A DNA stretch of 64,000 bases, taken from contig NW_006763302.1 of assembly GCF_000218685.1 (NCBI RefSeq), positions 1,334,375-1,398,374 of the forward strand. Reading direction: 5' to 3'. Below are positions 10,403 through 21,227 of this stretch, piece after piece. The stretch is from Serpula lacrymans var. lacrymans S7.9. Taxonomy: Eukaryota; Basidiomycota; Agaricomycetes; Boletales; Serpulaceae. The position numbers were made by a program, and so were the translations under genes. Every line of letters starts with the position of its first letter. The stretch's first letter is position 1. The notes beneath the pieces are model-generated. The model was not told where the DNA came from, made no database searches, and saw only the letters and a program-made list of their open reading frames with translations.

Positions 10403-11137
10403 TTGCCTGTTTCGAACTTGTGGCTGATCAGCACCACCTCTATTAGGCAATCCAGTCACGCTCACCTTTGCTTTTCCATCCGGTACTTTCCGTGTTTTGG
10501 CTCGGCAAATTTTTGCGTCGCCACTGGCTACACATTGCATTGCGCCCTCGCTTTTGTCGTTTCCCTTACTCCCCTTCCTTTGCCTAGCCCCACCATGGGC
10601 CCCTTCCTCTCCTTTTTATTCTCACCTGACGGTCGTTTCTGGATCCCCATTCTAGTCCACTTGTTCGTCACCTCCACCCTCCTCCTCCTCATATTATTTG
10701 CACCCCCGCCATTTCTGATGTCACCACTTCCTATCCGCTTCCGTCGCCGATCCGTTGACTACCACGTGCCACTGCTGATATCAGCAAAGCCCCGGCGGCC
10801 GGTCCAAATAGGGCAACAGGTCCATCTTCATGACGTCGATCTGCCATCACATACTATCAAAACATCGGTCACTCGTCTTGCCTGGTTGGAGCGTGGGTGG
10901 GTAGTTTTTGAGCTGGAGAAGGTTCATCCCCTCGCGTCGCCCATGTTCATCGCTGTCCCATTCACTTGGGTACACTTATCCTTTGTCCATCGTCTTCGCT
11001 ACAGCTACACCTACCACACGCTGCCTGGGACTCACTTGTTCCAAATTGGAACTACTTCTCTCCCTCCCTCATTTGATCAGGTGGTCCAACACAACCAGTC
11101 CATTGGTAAGGCCATGGAACTGTCGGATTTGGACTAG
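10403..11137 (+). other. 244-codon open frame carried by repeat A
   Basis: The frame reads MPVSNLWLISTTSIRQ near its start and ends HNQSIGKAMELSDLD. The same 244 codons are open in copy 3 (19615-20349, minus) and broken in copies 1, 4 and 6. It resembles no family I know, has a hydrophobic stretch (LVHLFVTSTLLLLILF), and may be open by chance in a young repeat. Confidence 0.25.
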
Positions 11138-11550
11138 GTGGTGGACCGGTGGCTCCAGTTTCTTTTTTTTCAGCAGAACATTCATTTGCAGTGCGATTAT
11201 TTTTGATTTTTGAATCATTTTTATGGACACATATTTTTTTAGAATGCCTGACTGACAATAAAGGAACTGTGTTGATACTAATAGTGTTTTTCCTTGCCCT
11301 TTTTTTTACTGCATCTTCCCATGACATCATGATTTTCCTGCTCTCTTTTTGCTATTGGACTTTACTTTATGGCTGTACAAACCTGTGACATTACTCACAG
11401 CATTCATTGTTCTATCCCTTTCTTTCCCTTATTTTGATGATCTTATCCTGTAGCAACTACGCAGGATTCGTCAGCGTACATTCCTTCCTTCATGTTCTTT
11501 CTCATTCTTTTTGCGCAGCTATACTGTGCATAGCCTACCTTTCTTTTCAC

Positions 11551-11558
11551 TATATAAA
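11551..11558 (+). promoter_or_regulatory. TATA box in repeat A
   Basis: CTATATAAACCCC lies about 550 bp before the 3' end of repeat A and is followed by pyrimidine-rich, intron-free sequence. Its position fits the U3/R border of a long LTR. The same box occurs in the other copies, for example on the minus strand of copy 1 near 1635. Confidence 0.5.
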
Positions 11559-12102
11559 CCCCTGTATTTTACCTTGTAAAAACAACAAAGAACTCGATTC
11601 CAGACTTCTTCTCTACTCTCAAGTTCACTACTCTGCTACTTGTGATCCAGTGTGGTCACCACACTTCCCACTTCTACCACTGTTAACTGCTGTCATCGTC
11701 ACTTCCAACTTCTGAAGTCATTTTCATCCCTTTTGATTAGAGTCCTTCTGAGCACTACAGTTTGTGCGTCAGGAGCCTGCTATCACTGGGAACCTTGTCA
11801 CCTCATCATCTTTGTTGTTCTCAAACCTACTTTGTGCTACAATTAGCAAGGTAGTGCTCATCTATACTCGTCATTAAGCCCCCATCTTCTATAAATTCAA
11901 CTATCCCTCCTCCTCAAAACCCACACCCATACCTCCCTGGGTTTTACTTTGAAGGACCTTCATACATACCACCCCATGAACAACCAGAGCACCCACTGTT
12001 CTAGGAGGCAAAGCCCATAAACAAGTTCCATGGAATCTGGGAGAATTGTTTGTTAGTTTGTTTTTGTGTGTGGTTTTCTAACAACAGTTCTCATCATCGA
12101 CA

Positions 12103-15100
12103 GCGATGAAAGAATTAGAAGACGAGGGTTTTTGAAACGACGGACTACCCCGATGTTAGTACCGTCGAAAATGGCAACTGTAACAATAGCAACGATCAAT
12201 GCCAACTCTTTACAAATCGATTGCTCGTTAAAACAGAAAACCATCGGAACCAAAGCCCTGATAGATTCAGGAGCTACAGACGACTTCATAGACAAAAAAT
12301 TCGCCATTAAACACCGACTCCCCCTCCAAAAACTCCCAACCCCTATAACGTGTAAAAACGTTGACGGAAGCACAAACAAAAACGGAAAAATTACGCATTG
12401 CACCTATCAAAGAATAGACGCAGGAGGACAAAACAGGTTTAGGAAGTTCCTATTGATCGGACTAGACGGAGAAGACGTATTGCTAGGCTTCCCCTGGTTA
12501 CGAAAAGTCAACCCGGTCATTAACTGGAAAGACAAAGAATTACCGTACTCGGACAAACACTCAATCAGGACAAACCAGACTACCACAGAAACAAAAATCA
12601 GGACAACCACAGTAGACGAGGACAAATACAAAACCATTCACAGATACGTATCCGACCACACACCCTATCATCGAACCACGATTCGGTTAAAAGTCAACTT
12701 GGCAATGGAACACGCACAAATACACAGAAAAAAAGAAAAGGAACATATCCTCCCAGATGAATATAAGGGCTATTCAGACGTCTTTGACAAGAAGAAATTG
12801 GAAAGACTCCCCAAGCAACGGGAATATAATCATGTAATCAACATGAAACCGGAATTTGTACCAACAGATTGCAAACTGTACCCACTGGCGCCAAAGGAAG
12901 ATGAAGCGTTAACGGAATTCTTGATGGACAACTACAGAAAGGGATACATCAGGCCAAGCAAGTCGCCACAGGTGTCCCCCTTCTTCTTCATTGGCAAAAA
13001 GGATGGATCACTCCGACCATGCCAAGATTACAGAAAACTAAACGCATATACCGTAAAAGACCCATATCCACTACCCCTGATACCCGACCTCATTGAAAAA
13101 TTGAAAGGAGCCACCGTCTTTACTAAACTGGATCTACGTTGGGGATACAACAAGGTAAGGATAAAAGAAGGAGACAAATGGAAAGCTGCCTTCAAAACCA
13201 GCAAGGGAGTATTCGAACCAACGGTCATGTTTTTAGGCATGTGCAATTCCCCAGCGACATTCCAAAGGCTGATGAATGACAAATTCAAAGACTATGTTGA
13301 TGAAGGCTGGATGATCATATACATGGACAACATCCTGATCTTTGACACCAATGTCGAAAGACTCCGCATCTGGACAAAACAAGTTCTACAAAGGCTACGA
13401 GAAAACGACCTATTCCTGAAACTTGAAAAATGCACCTTTGAAGCGGAAACCATTGAGTACTTGGGAATGATTGTTTCCCACAACCAGGTATCCATGGACC
13501 CAGCCAAACTCGCAGGAATACGCGATTGGCCAACCCCGAAAGACACCAAAGGCGTACGGAAGTTCTTAGGTTACAGAAACTTCTACAGAAAGTTTATAGG
13601 CCATTATTCTGACCTAGCCCGACCCCTAAATGCCTTGCTAGAAAAAGACAAAAAGTGGAACTGGACAAAAATCGAAGATGACGCTTTCAAACTATTGAAA
13701 CAAAGATTCCTCGAATCCCCTGTGACCCAAATCCCCGATTCTTCGAAACCATCGAAGATAGCAGCAGACGCGAGCAAACACGCCACCGGAGCCGTGCTAA
13801 TGCAACCAGATGATCAAGGACAATGGCACCCGTGCGCATTTTTCTCGAAAACCCTATCCCCCGCAGAGAAAAACTACCAGATCTACGACAAGGAACTTTT
13901 AGCGGTAATAAAAGCTCTGAAGGAGTGGAAACACCTGCTTTTAGGAAGCCCACACACGATCCAAATTCTAACTGATCACAAGAATCTGACGTACTGGCAG
14001 GAGGCCAGGAAACTCACACCACGACAACGAAGGTGGCAGCTGGAACTGTCACAATACAATTACACATTAGAGCACGTACCTGGAACCCACATGGTGGTAC
14101 CTGACGCACTCTTGAGAAGACCCGACTTGTATATCGATAACACAGACAACGACGACGACACCCCAATGATACCAGCGTCGGCGTTTCTATATCACACCAG
14201 AACAATAAAAGACACAATAGAGCAAGCAATGCTCACCAACGACAACTACCCTGGAAGAACGAAAAAGGAAGATTGGCACAAAGCAGAAGGACAGTTCTTC
14301 TATCAGAACAAACTACTGATCGACACTGCAGAAGAACAGAGAACGATTATCAAAAATCACCACGATTGGCTAACCGCAGGACACCCAGGAAGACTAAAAA
14401 CCTATCAACTAATAAAAAAGTCCTATTGGTGGCCAGGAATGATGAAACAAGTAGAGGAATACGTGAAAGGATGCGCAACTTGCCAGCAAGCCAAAGTAAA
14501 CATGCATCCGACCACGGTACCGTTGATCCCAAATCAAACACCGAAGACCAGTGAACCGATGAAGTATCTCTCGGTGGATTTCATTACAGACTTACACGAG
14601 TCTATAGGGTATGACAGTATAATGGTTGTGGTAGACCAAGGACTTAGTAAGGGGGTAATCCTCTCACCTTGCCACAAAACCATCGACGCACTCGAAACTG
14701 CACGAATCTTCCATGACTCCGTCTTCAAACGGTTTAGACTACACAACAAAATCATATCCGACAGAGGCCCACAGTTCGCCTCTGAAGTATCAAAAGAACT
14801 CCACAAACTCCTGAACATCAAAACCGCACTCTCCACGGCATACCATCCACAGACTGACGGACAAACAGAACGATCCAATCAAGAGCTAGAGATCTACCTC
14901 CGCATCTTTTGCCAGAATCAACCACACAGTTGGGCAAAGTACCTTACGACGGCCAAATTCTGCCACAACCAACGGCCACACTCCACGAATAACCAATCGC
15001 CGTTCTACCTCCTCATGGGATACGAACCCTGAGGAATCCCAACTAAACACCGATCCACAAACATCCCGTCAGTAGAAAAATGATTATCTGAACTGCTTAG

Positions 15101-15611
15101 GGCAAGAGAGAATGCTCTAAAAGCACACAAACTAGCGAGAAGCAAGATGATGAAACAAACAAACGGAAAGTTCACCAAATTCTCAGAAGGACAAAAGGTG
15201 TGGTTAGAAAACACCAACCTACGGGAAAAAGCCACCAAATACAAGAAGTTCAACATGAAACGCATTGGACCTTTCCGCATCCAAGAAAAGATCTCTCCGG
15301 TAAACTACCGATTATCGTTACCTCCCCATTGGAGGATACACAACGTTTTCCACACATCCCTCCTAACCCCGTATACCAAAACCGACACTCACGGACCAAA
15401 CTTTATCCGACCACCACCTGACCTTATCAACGAAGAAGAAGAATACAAAGTAGAAAGTATTCTTAGACACAAACCCTGGAAACGCGGACGCTGTTACCTG
15501 ATCAAATGGCGCCATTACCCTCATTCCGAAAACTCATGGGAACCAGAAGAACACTTGACCAATACTGCGGAGATACTGGAAGCCTATAAGAGAGACCACA
15601 AACTGCGTTGA
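12103..15611 (+). pseudogene. Gypsy-A pol: protease, RT, RNase H, integrase, chromodomain
   Basis: One frame runs from the protease (ALIDSGATDDFID) to a chromodomain (EYKVESILRHKPW ... WRHYPHSENSWEP). The RT fingers region reads VSPFFFIGKKDGSLRPCQDY. The catalytic YxDD box reads YMDN, with AAC at 13329-13331, so the second aspartate is lost. The integrase has an HHCC-type region (HPGRLKTYQLI ... CATCQQAK) and the DDE residues in LSVDFITD, ISDRGPQFAS and QTERSNQE. Two in-frame TGA codons at 15030-15032 and 15081-15083 stand where related proteins have arginine, consistent with CGA to TGA. The element therefore cannot reverse transcribe on its own. There is no gag in the expected 5' position. 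Confidence 0.88.
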
Positions 15612-15663
15612 AGAGACAACCACCCCCACCACCACCAATCCTCTGTCTCTCAAAACTCACAAC

Positions 15664-16968
15664 ATGTCTACTTCTCACTCTACCGGCTTCTCCATCACCA
15701 CCTACTCTGTACCCAGCGAAGCCAACATGCTAGCCAACGAACGAGTGTCCTTTGCCCGAGGGCAACAACACAACCAGGCTGACGTCTCTGATGCCATAGA
15801 ATTAATGTCAGCCAAAAACGCCCACGTCTATCTATTTCGTGAAACAGAAAAACGCTATCCCGATGCGTACCACGCTCTTTCTTCCCTATACACTTTCCTT
15901 AACATAGACCTCGTGGCTGACAAACTCCTGAAAGCCATAGACTCACTGCATTCGTTGGAAAGTGAGCATTTGCGGCACAACAATCAGGACTCGAGTATCT
16001 GTCGGGTACTCCGGATGGAAAAGTTAGTTTTGGAATCTTTGGAACGACGCTTGAGGATGAACTCCTTGAGTGGGCAGACGGACGCGGCAAAGGCATATTT
16101 GGAATTAGGCGGGAAGATCTTGTTAACCAAGGCGCGCACGCAGATAGAGCGAGACGGCTATACGAGTACTCCTCCACCCGGTTTGTCCCGCCGGTCCCCG
16201 TTATACCCAGATCAGATCAGTGTTACCCCGGAGCTCACCTACCCCACCATCACCCCACAACCTCCGCCCACCCAGTTAGCGGAAAGATACATTCCCACTG
16301 TCCCAACCAGCCCGACCTCACAAGGGTCGAACCCCTCCAGTCCCCGTTCCATTGGGTCGAACCCAGAACCACTAACACCGCAGTCACCTCCGCCTCGACC
16401 AGTACCAAATGCCCAAACGCGTCACTTGACGAACCGACGAGGAGCCCGACTGGGCCGACAAGAAGTGATACTCCAGATCCCCGCCGTCAGGACTCCATCA
16501 AATCGGCGATCTCGTACGTCAAAGAGTCCGAAAGACAGTCCGCCTGGCGTAACGTGCAGGCCTGAGGCCGGTTCCCCCTCCAATCCAATCAACGTAGATG
16601 ACGCCAACATGATCAACCAATTGTATGCGGGAACGTACAACCTGGGGGATGATGATCCCCCCACTCCCAAATCCGACACCTCGTCTAATACCCGACGAAA
16701 GTACCACCAAGGCGTTCGCAACAACGCTCCTTACTGTCAAAACTGCGGTTGGAGTGATCACCGTACATATTACTGCGAAGCCTACTACTGCCCCGACTGC
16801 AATAGACGCGCACCTGGGCATAGTTTCAATTGGTGCCCTATTCGTAGGGAAAACGAAGATAGGATTCTGATAGAGGGATTACATGGAGACGTCAGCTACG
16901 ACGACAGCTATAACATGGATGGCGAGGGTACCGAATTTCACCGAAATTTGAAGCAAGTAAGGGGGTAA
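15664..16968 (+). CDS. Gypsy-A 3' ORF: proline-rich protein with two C-terminal zinc knuckles
   Basis: A 434-residue frame starts at an ATG 52 bp after the pol stop. Residues 1-170 look helical (ANMLANERVSFARG ... RVLRMEKLVLESLERRL). About 170-330 is rich in proline, serine and threonine. Residues about 358-394 hold a CCHC knuckle (CQNCGWSDHRTYYC, CX2CX4HX4C) and a second motif (CPDCNRRAPGHSFNWC, CX2CX6HX4C). Its stop codon TAA (16966-16968) directly abuts the 3' LTR and the polypurine tract lies inside its last codons, so it belongs to the retroelement. Nucleocapsid knuckles normally sit in Gag upstream of pol, so this place is unusual. Role inferred: nucleic-acid binding, perhaps a displaced or second Gag-like protein. 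The frame is intact while pol is broken. I do not recognise the family. Confidence 0.7.
   Translation: MSTSHSTGFSITTYSVPSEANMLANERVSFARGQQHNQADVSDAIELMSAKNAHVYLFRETEKRYPDAYHALSSLYTFLNIDLVADKLLKAIDSLHSLESEHLRHNNQDSSICRVLRMEKLVLESLERRLRMNSLSGQTDAAKAYLELGGKILLTKARTQIERDGYTSTPPPGLSRRSPLYPDQISVTPELTYPTITPQPPPTQLAERYIPTVPTSPTSQGSNPSSPRSIGSNPEPLTPQSPPPRPVPNAQTRHLTNRRGARLGRQEVILQIPAVRTPSNRRSRTSKSPKDSPPGVTCRPEAGSPSNPINVDDANMINQLYAGTYNLGDDDPPTPKSDTSSNTRRKYHQGVRNNAPYCQNCGWSDHRTYYCEAYYCPDCNRRAPGHSFNWCPIRRENEDRILIEGLHGDVSYDDSYNMDGEGTEFHRNLKQVRG
16951..16968 (+). other. Polypurine tract of gypsy-A
   Basis: AAGCAAGTAAGGGGG followed by TAA precedes the LTR start TGTTAC. It primes plus-strand synthesis in this class of elements and here doubles as the last codons of the 3' ORF. 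Confidence 0.75.
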
Positions 16969-17382
16969 TGTTACAATTGTCTACCTTTATTACGGACTAC
17001 TCATTTCTCTTTACTCATCGGTTATACCATCGGACCGATGACTCACGTCCTTCACATACACTTCCGCTCCTCTCACACTTCTCTTACTTTGTATAGTACT
17101 CAGTCCTCAACGGACGGACCTACCCTAGATAGGACGTAACTCCTATCGCCGACTTACTTCTCTATAAATACGCTTGTAACAGTAGTAGTATTCTCCAATA
17201 CGATTCTACGCAGTTTACGCTTACAAAGCTAGACTCCTAAGATCAGACTTCCATACGGAAGAAGACCAACAACCGTTGGAATCCCTCTATTCAGAATTAC
17301 ATCCTCGAACTTGTCTTCGGATAAGTCTCTTTGAACAAACCCGACGAACCCTCAGACTTTGTTAAGCACTTTGTGCGTAACA
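16969..17382 (+). mobile_element. 3' LTR of gypsy-A (LTR-A, 414 bp)
   Basis: The LTR begins TGTTACAATTG and ends GTGCGTAACA, with TGTTAC/GTAACA inverted ends. A TATA-like CTATAAATA occurs near 17162. Near-identical solo copies at 42869-43283 and 61797-62211 fix the borders. Confidence 0.92.
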
Positions 17383-18385
17383 CTCTGTGGTCAACATATT
17401 CATTTTGTCTATAGCCAACCATTTAACAGGTATGATGTTTTTCTTTTGTTTATCCTTTGAGTGTTTTGTTGGTGATGTCAACCATTTTTCAGACTTTGGA
17501 CAACCTCTTGCAGGAAGAGCGGCCCAGGAATGTAACGTGGATCCATTGATCAAACTTGCAGCCACGCCGGTCATTGCTGTTTTGGCTAGAAGATGTGTTG
17601 CACCTAACCTTTTGAACGTGTTGGATATTGCATTCAACATGGTTGTCTTCCCCATACCACCTTGGCCATTTATAACCATGAGTATTTGGTCGGTCTTCAA
17701 CTCATTCAGGTAATTCGGTATGCTGTTTGCTATTATGTCATGTGCCATACATTGTTCTAGGTTCAAGTGTTGGATATGAGTATTGTGTATGCTTATGTTA
17801 ATGGGGTTAGGTTGTGCAACTACTGTGGGAGTTGTTTGATTTTTGCTATTTTGAATGATTGCCATATCCTGAAGATTTTCTTGTCCCCCAGGTGTCTTGT
17901 ACATGGGCAATCTGAGCATTGTATTGTTCCAACCCTGCAAGTATTGTATTGTTGCTGATGTTTGTTAGAGATATATTCTAAATTGTCAACATATTTGCGC
18001 TCACAATGCTGAACTGCTTTACAAGGTGCTTTATAGACCGTTGCAGGCCTTCATCTCTGTGAAAATCCCAATGTCTTCTGCAATGTTGATTGCACATGCT
18101 GCATACAATTGTTCCGCAGGAGTTCCTTGTTGTCTGTCCGCATCTTCTATGTCTTGTTCAGTCACAATGACTGCTTCTGTTTCCTGCTGACTTGAAGATA
18201 TATCTGCAGAAAGCTCTTCAAAGGTTTCTTGTAGCCCTCCATATGTTTATATTGTCCATGAAAGTAGATAGAAAGTGCAAGCAGTTGTTTGACTGATAGT
18301 TGTGTGTTACTCTGTGATTATTCCTGTCATAGGATCCAGGCAATTGTTTTAGGTGGTTTTTTTTGGTTGTTGGTCCGGTTCATCA
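17383..18385 (-). pseudogene. Helitron helicase (PIF1-like) fragment
   Basis: The minus strand encodes a PIF1-type Walker A (INGQGGMGKTTML), followed by GVAASLINGSTLHSW and a Walker B-like AIDKMNMLTT. In the latter, K stands where D-E is usual. Upstream, 17941-18385 holds a linker with several stops (EELSADISSSQQETEAV is still readable). The frame is cut at 17382 by the end of LTR-A, in the middle of the helicase. A complete Helitron Rep/helicase would exceed 1000 residues, so only a small part is left. Confidence 0.75.
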
Positions 18386-18565
18386 TGTGAGCGTGACTGG
18401 ATTGCCTAATAGAAGTGGTGCTGATCAGCCACAAGTTTGAAAAAGGCAATATTAATTACTATTCCACATGGCACTGTGCCTATGTGGCACAAAGGCAAGT
18501 CTTTTTGAATATTCGCTTCGTTATTGACACCTGTCCATGCTACCAATCAACTTTGGTGCATGACA
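18386..18565 (-). repeat. Repeat A fragment (TGTC end)
   Basis: This 180-bp piece ends exactly at the repeat A terminus (GTGCATGACA) and abuts a Helitron segment. The same Helitron position abuts TGTCATGCAC at 56024, so the insertion predates the duplication of this Helitron. Confidence 0.75.
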
Positions 18566-18647
18566 ATGTCACATCATTCATTTCAAAAACCATACACTTA
18601 CATGTGGAAGTTTGCGATGAAACCTATCCAAACAGGTCAAAAAGCGG
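18566..18647 (+). pseudogene. Helitron fragment between two repeat A copies
   Basis: These 82 bases match the reverse complement of 55943-56023 and encode about the same peptide (MKPIQTGQKAV there). The piece would continue into the Helitron segment that now ends at 36744. Confidence 0.7.
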
Positions 18648-20464
18648 TGTTGATGATGAGAACTGTTGTTAGAAAACCACACACAAAAACAAACTAACAA
18701 ACAATCCTCCCAGATTCCACGGAACTTGTTTATGGGCTTTGCCTCCTAGAACAGTGGGTGCTCTGGTTGTTCGTGGGGTGGTATGTATGAAGGTCCTTCA
18801 AAGTAAAACCCAGAGAGGTATGGGTGTGGGTTTTGAGGAGGAGGGATAGTTGAATTTATAGAAGATGGGGGCTTTGTGATGAGTATAGACGAGCACTACC
18901 TTGCTAATCGTAGCACAAGGTAGGTTTGAGAATGACAAAGATGACGAGGTGACGAGGTTCCCAGTGATAGCAGGCTCCTGACGCACAAACTGTAGTGCTC
19001 AGAAGGACTCTAATTGAAAGGGATGACAGTGACTTTCAAAAATGACGAGTGACGATGACAGCAGATAGCAGTGGTAGCAGTGGGAAGTATTGTGACCACA
19101 CTGGATCACAAGTAGCAGAGTAGCGAACTTGAGATTTAGAGAAGAAGTCTGGAATTGAGTACTTTTGTTTTTTTTACAAGGTAAAATACAGGGGTTTATA
19201 TAGTGAAAAAAAAGGCAGGCTATGCACAGTATAGCTGCGCAAAAAGAATGAGAAAGAACATGAAGGAAGGAATGTACGCTGACGAATCCTGCGTAGTTGC
19301 TACAGGATAAGATCATCAAAATAAGGGAAAGAAAGGGATAGAACAATGAATGCTGTGAGTAAAGTTACAGGTTTGTACAGCCATAAAGTAAAGTCCAATA
19401 GCAAAAAAAGAGCAAGAAAATCATGATGTCATGGGAAGATGCAGTAAAAAAAGGGCAAGGAAAAACACTATTAGTATCAACACAGTTCCTTTATTGTCAG
19501 TCAGGCATTCTAAAAAAATATGTGTCCATAAAAATGATTCAAAAATCAAAAATAATTGCACTGTAAATGAATGTTCTGCTGAAGAAAAAAAAACTGGAGC
19601 CACCGGTCCACCACCTAGTCCAAATCCGACAGTTCCATGGCCTTACCAATGGACTGGTTGTGTTGGACCACCTGATCAAACGAGGGAGGGAGAGGAGTAG
19701 TTCCAATTTGGAACAAGTGAGTCCCAGGCAGCGTGTGGTAGGTGTAGCTGTAGCGAAGACGATGGACAAAGGATAAGTGTACCCAAGTGAATGGGACAGC
19801 GATGAACATGGGCGACGCGAGGGGATGAACCTTCTCCAGCTCAAAAACTACCCACCCACGCTCCAACCAGGCAAGACGAGTGACCGATGTTTTGATAGTA
19901 TGTGATGGCAGATCGACGTCATGAAGATGGACCTGTTGCCCTATTTGGACCGGCCGCCGGGGCTTTGCTGATATCAGCAGTGGCACGTGGTAGTCAACGG
20001 ATTGGCAACGGAAGCGGATAGGAAGTGGTGACATCAGAAATGGCGGGGGTGCAAATAATATGAGGAGGAGGAGGGTGGAGGTGACGAACAAGTGGACTAG
20101 AATGGGGATCCAGAAACAACCGTCGGGTGAGAATAAAAAGGAGAGGAAGGGGCCCATGGTGGGGCTAGGCAAAGGAAGGGGAGTAAGGGAAACGACAAAA
20201 GCGAGGGCGCAATGCAATGTGTAGCCAGTGGCGACGCAAAAATTTGCCGAGCCAAAACACGGAAAGTACCGGATGGAAAAGCAAAGGTGAGCGTGACTGG
20301 ATTGCCTAATAGAGGTGGTGCTGATCAGCCACAAGTTCGAAACAGGCAATATTAATTACTATTCCACGTGGCACTGTGCCTGTGTGGCGCAAAGGCGAGT
20401 CTTTTGAATATTCGCTTCATTATTGACACCTGTCCATGCTACCAATCAACTTTGGTGCATGACA
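18648..20464 (-). repeat. Repeat A copy 3 (1817 bp, full length)
   Basis: It runs from TGTTGATGATG to GTGCATGACA on the plus strand and is the inverted counterpart of copy 4. The 244-codon frame is intact at 19615-20349. The left flank is Helitron and the right flank is gypsy-B gag; see the inversion finding. Confidence 0.87.
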
Positions 20465-20876
20465 ACGCTCAGCTTGCGGTTACAAATATTTTTTGATCTC
20501 TACTTTGAGATCGTCCCAGGTAGGCCACACTCCCGCAGTGTAGCACTCCTGTAATTTAACTTGGGCGTATTGACCCGCCACAGGTCTTTTTAGTCAAGAT
20601 AGCACCGCAGTGGCTACCTCAGAGTCATCAGCAAACACATCTCAGTTTGCCTTGACCCAAATTTGGAGTTTGATCCACCATTCAGCAAATTGTGCTTGGT
20701 CTCCCTTGAAGGCACCAGGGTCAGCGACAACTTTGACTTTCTTATTGAACTTTTTCTCAACCAAGGGGGTTTCTGCAGGGGGATTTGCCTGCAGATTGGC
20801 GAGTTGCGTAGTCAACGCCAAGATTTGTGTGCACATGTTTTGCAACAGAGCATTGACATCTTGTTGTGGTTGCAAC
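20465..20876 (-). pseudogene. Gypsy-B copy 2 gag, N-terminal half
   Basis: The minus strand carries the capsid start of gypsy-B: QILALTTQLANLQANPPAET, then VEKKFNKKVKVVADPGAF and FAEWWIKLQIWVKAN. It is split from its own start codon at 27018-27020 by the copia element, and broken at the 3' side by repeat A. Unlike the full gypsy-B copy, it keeps the tryptophan in LQIWVKAN. Confidence 0.82.
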
Positions 20877-21198
20877 TATTAAGAACAAAGCTTGAAGGAA
20901 GTGTCTAGCCACTTGCTGAGAGCAATCAGGGACTGAAACTAGAGTCCAATGTGAGTAACTTTATTATTAGAGAGTATGACAGGTATACAGTACCTAGAGT
21001 CCAATGTGAGTAACTAGAGAATAGGAAGCATTGGACTCTGCAATACTGTCCGAAGTTTTGTAAACAAAGGTAAACAAAGCAGCCACAAAGGCGAAATAAT
21101 AGAGAACACAATCAATAGTGAATGATAGAAGAATAGATAGAGAAAGGAATGAAAATATATATAGGTAGCACAAAGGTGCAGAATCACCAAAACTAACA
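20877..21198 (-). mobile_element. 3' LTR of the full copia
   Basis: On the minus strand it starts TGTTAG just after the purine tract and ends TTAATA at the GCAAC duplication. Confidence 0.93.
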
Positions 21199-21210
21199 CT
21201 CCCCCCTGAT
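21199..21210 (-). other. Polypurine tract of the copia element
   Basis: The minus strand reads ATCAGGGGGGAG immediately before the 3' LTR. A second similar purine run overlaps the pol stop codon (AGATCAGGGGGGAG near 21230), so the tract is duplicated. Confidence 0.75.
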
Positions 21211-21227
21211 GCTGCACCTTCCAAGCA

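Larger units (their letters stand above)
10287..12102 (+). repeat. Repeat A copy 2 (1816 bp, full length)
   Basis: It runs from TGTCATGCACC to CATCGACA. The left neighbour is a copia fragment and the right neighbour is gypsy-A internal DNA. These two do not belong together and no matching target duplication flanks the copy, so at least one side has been rearranged. Confidence 0.85.
12103..17382 (+). mobile_element. Gypsy-A retrotransposon, 5'-truncated
   Basis: A Ty3/gypsy element with protease, RT, RNase H, integrase and chromodomain, then a separate zinc-knuckle ORF and the 3' LTR (16969-17382). Everything upstream of the protease, including the 5' LTR, is missing: repeat A copy 2 abuts the coding region at 12103. 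Two solo LTRs of the same family occur at 42869 and 61797. Confidence 0.88.

Noticed and set aside
10280..12110. Target duplication for repeat A copy 2 (GAGCACGG left, GCGATGAAAG right)
   Set aside because: The flanks do not match at four or five bases, and they belong to unrelated elements.
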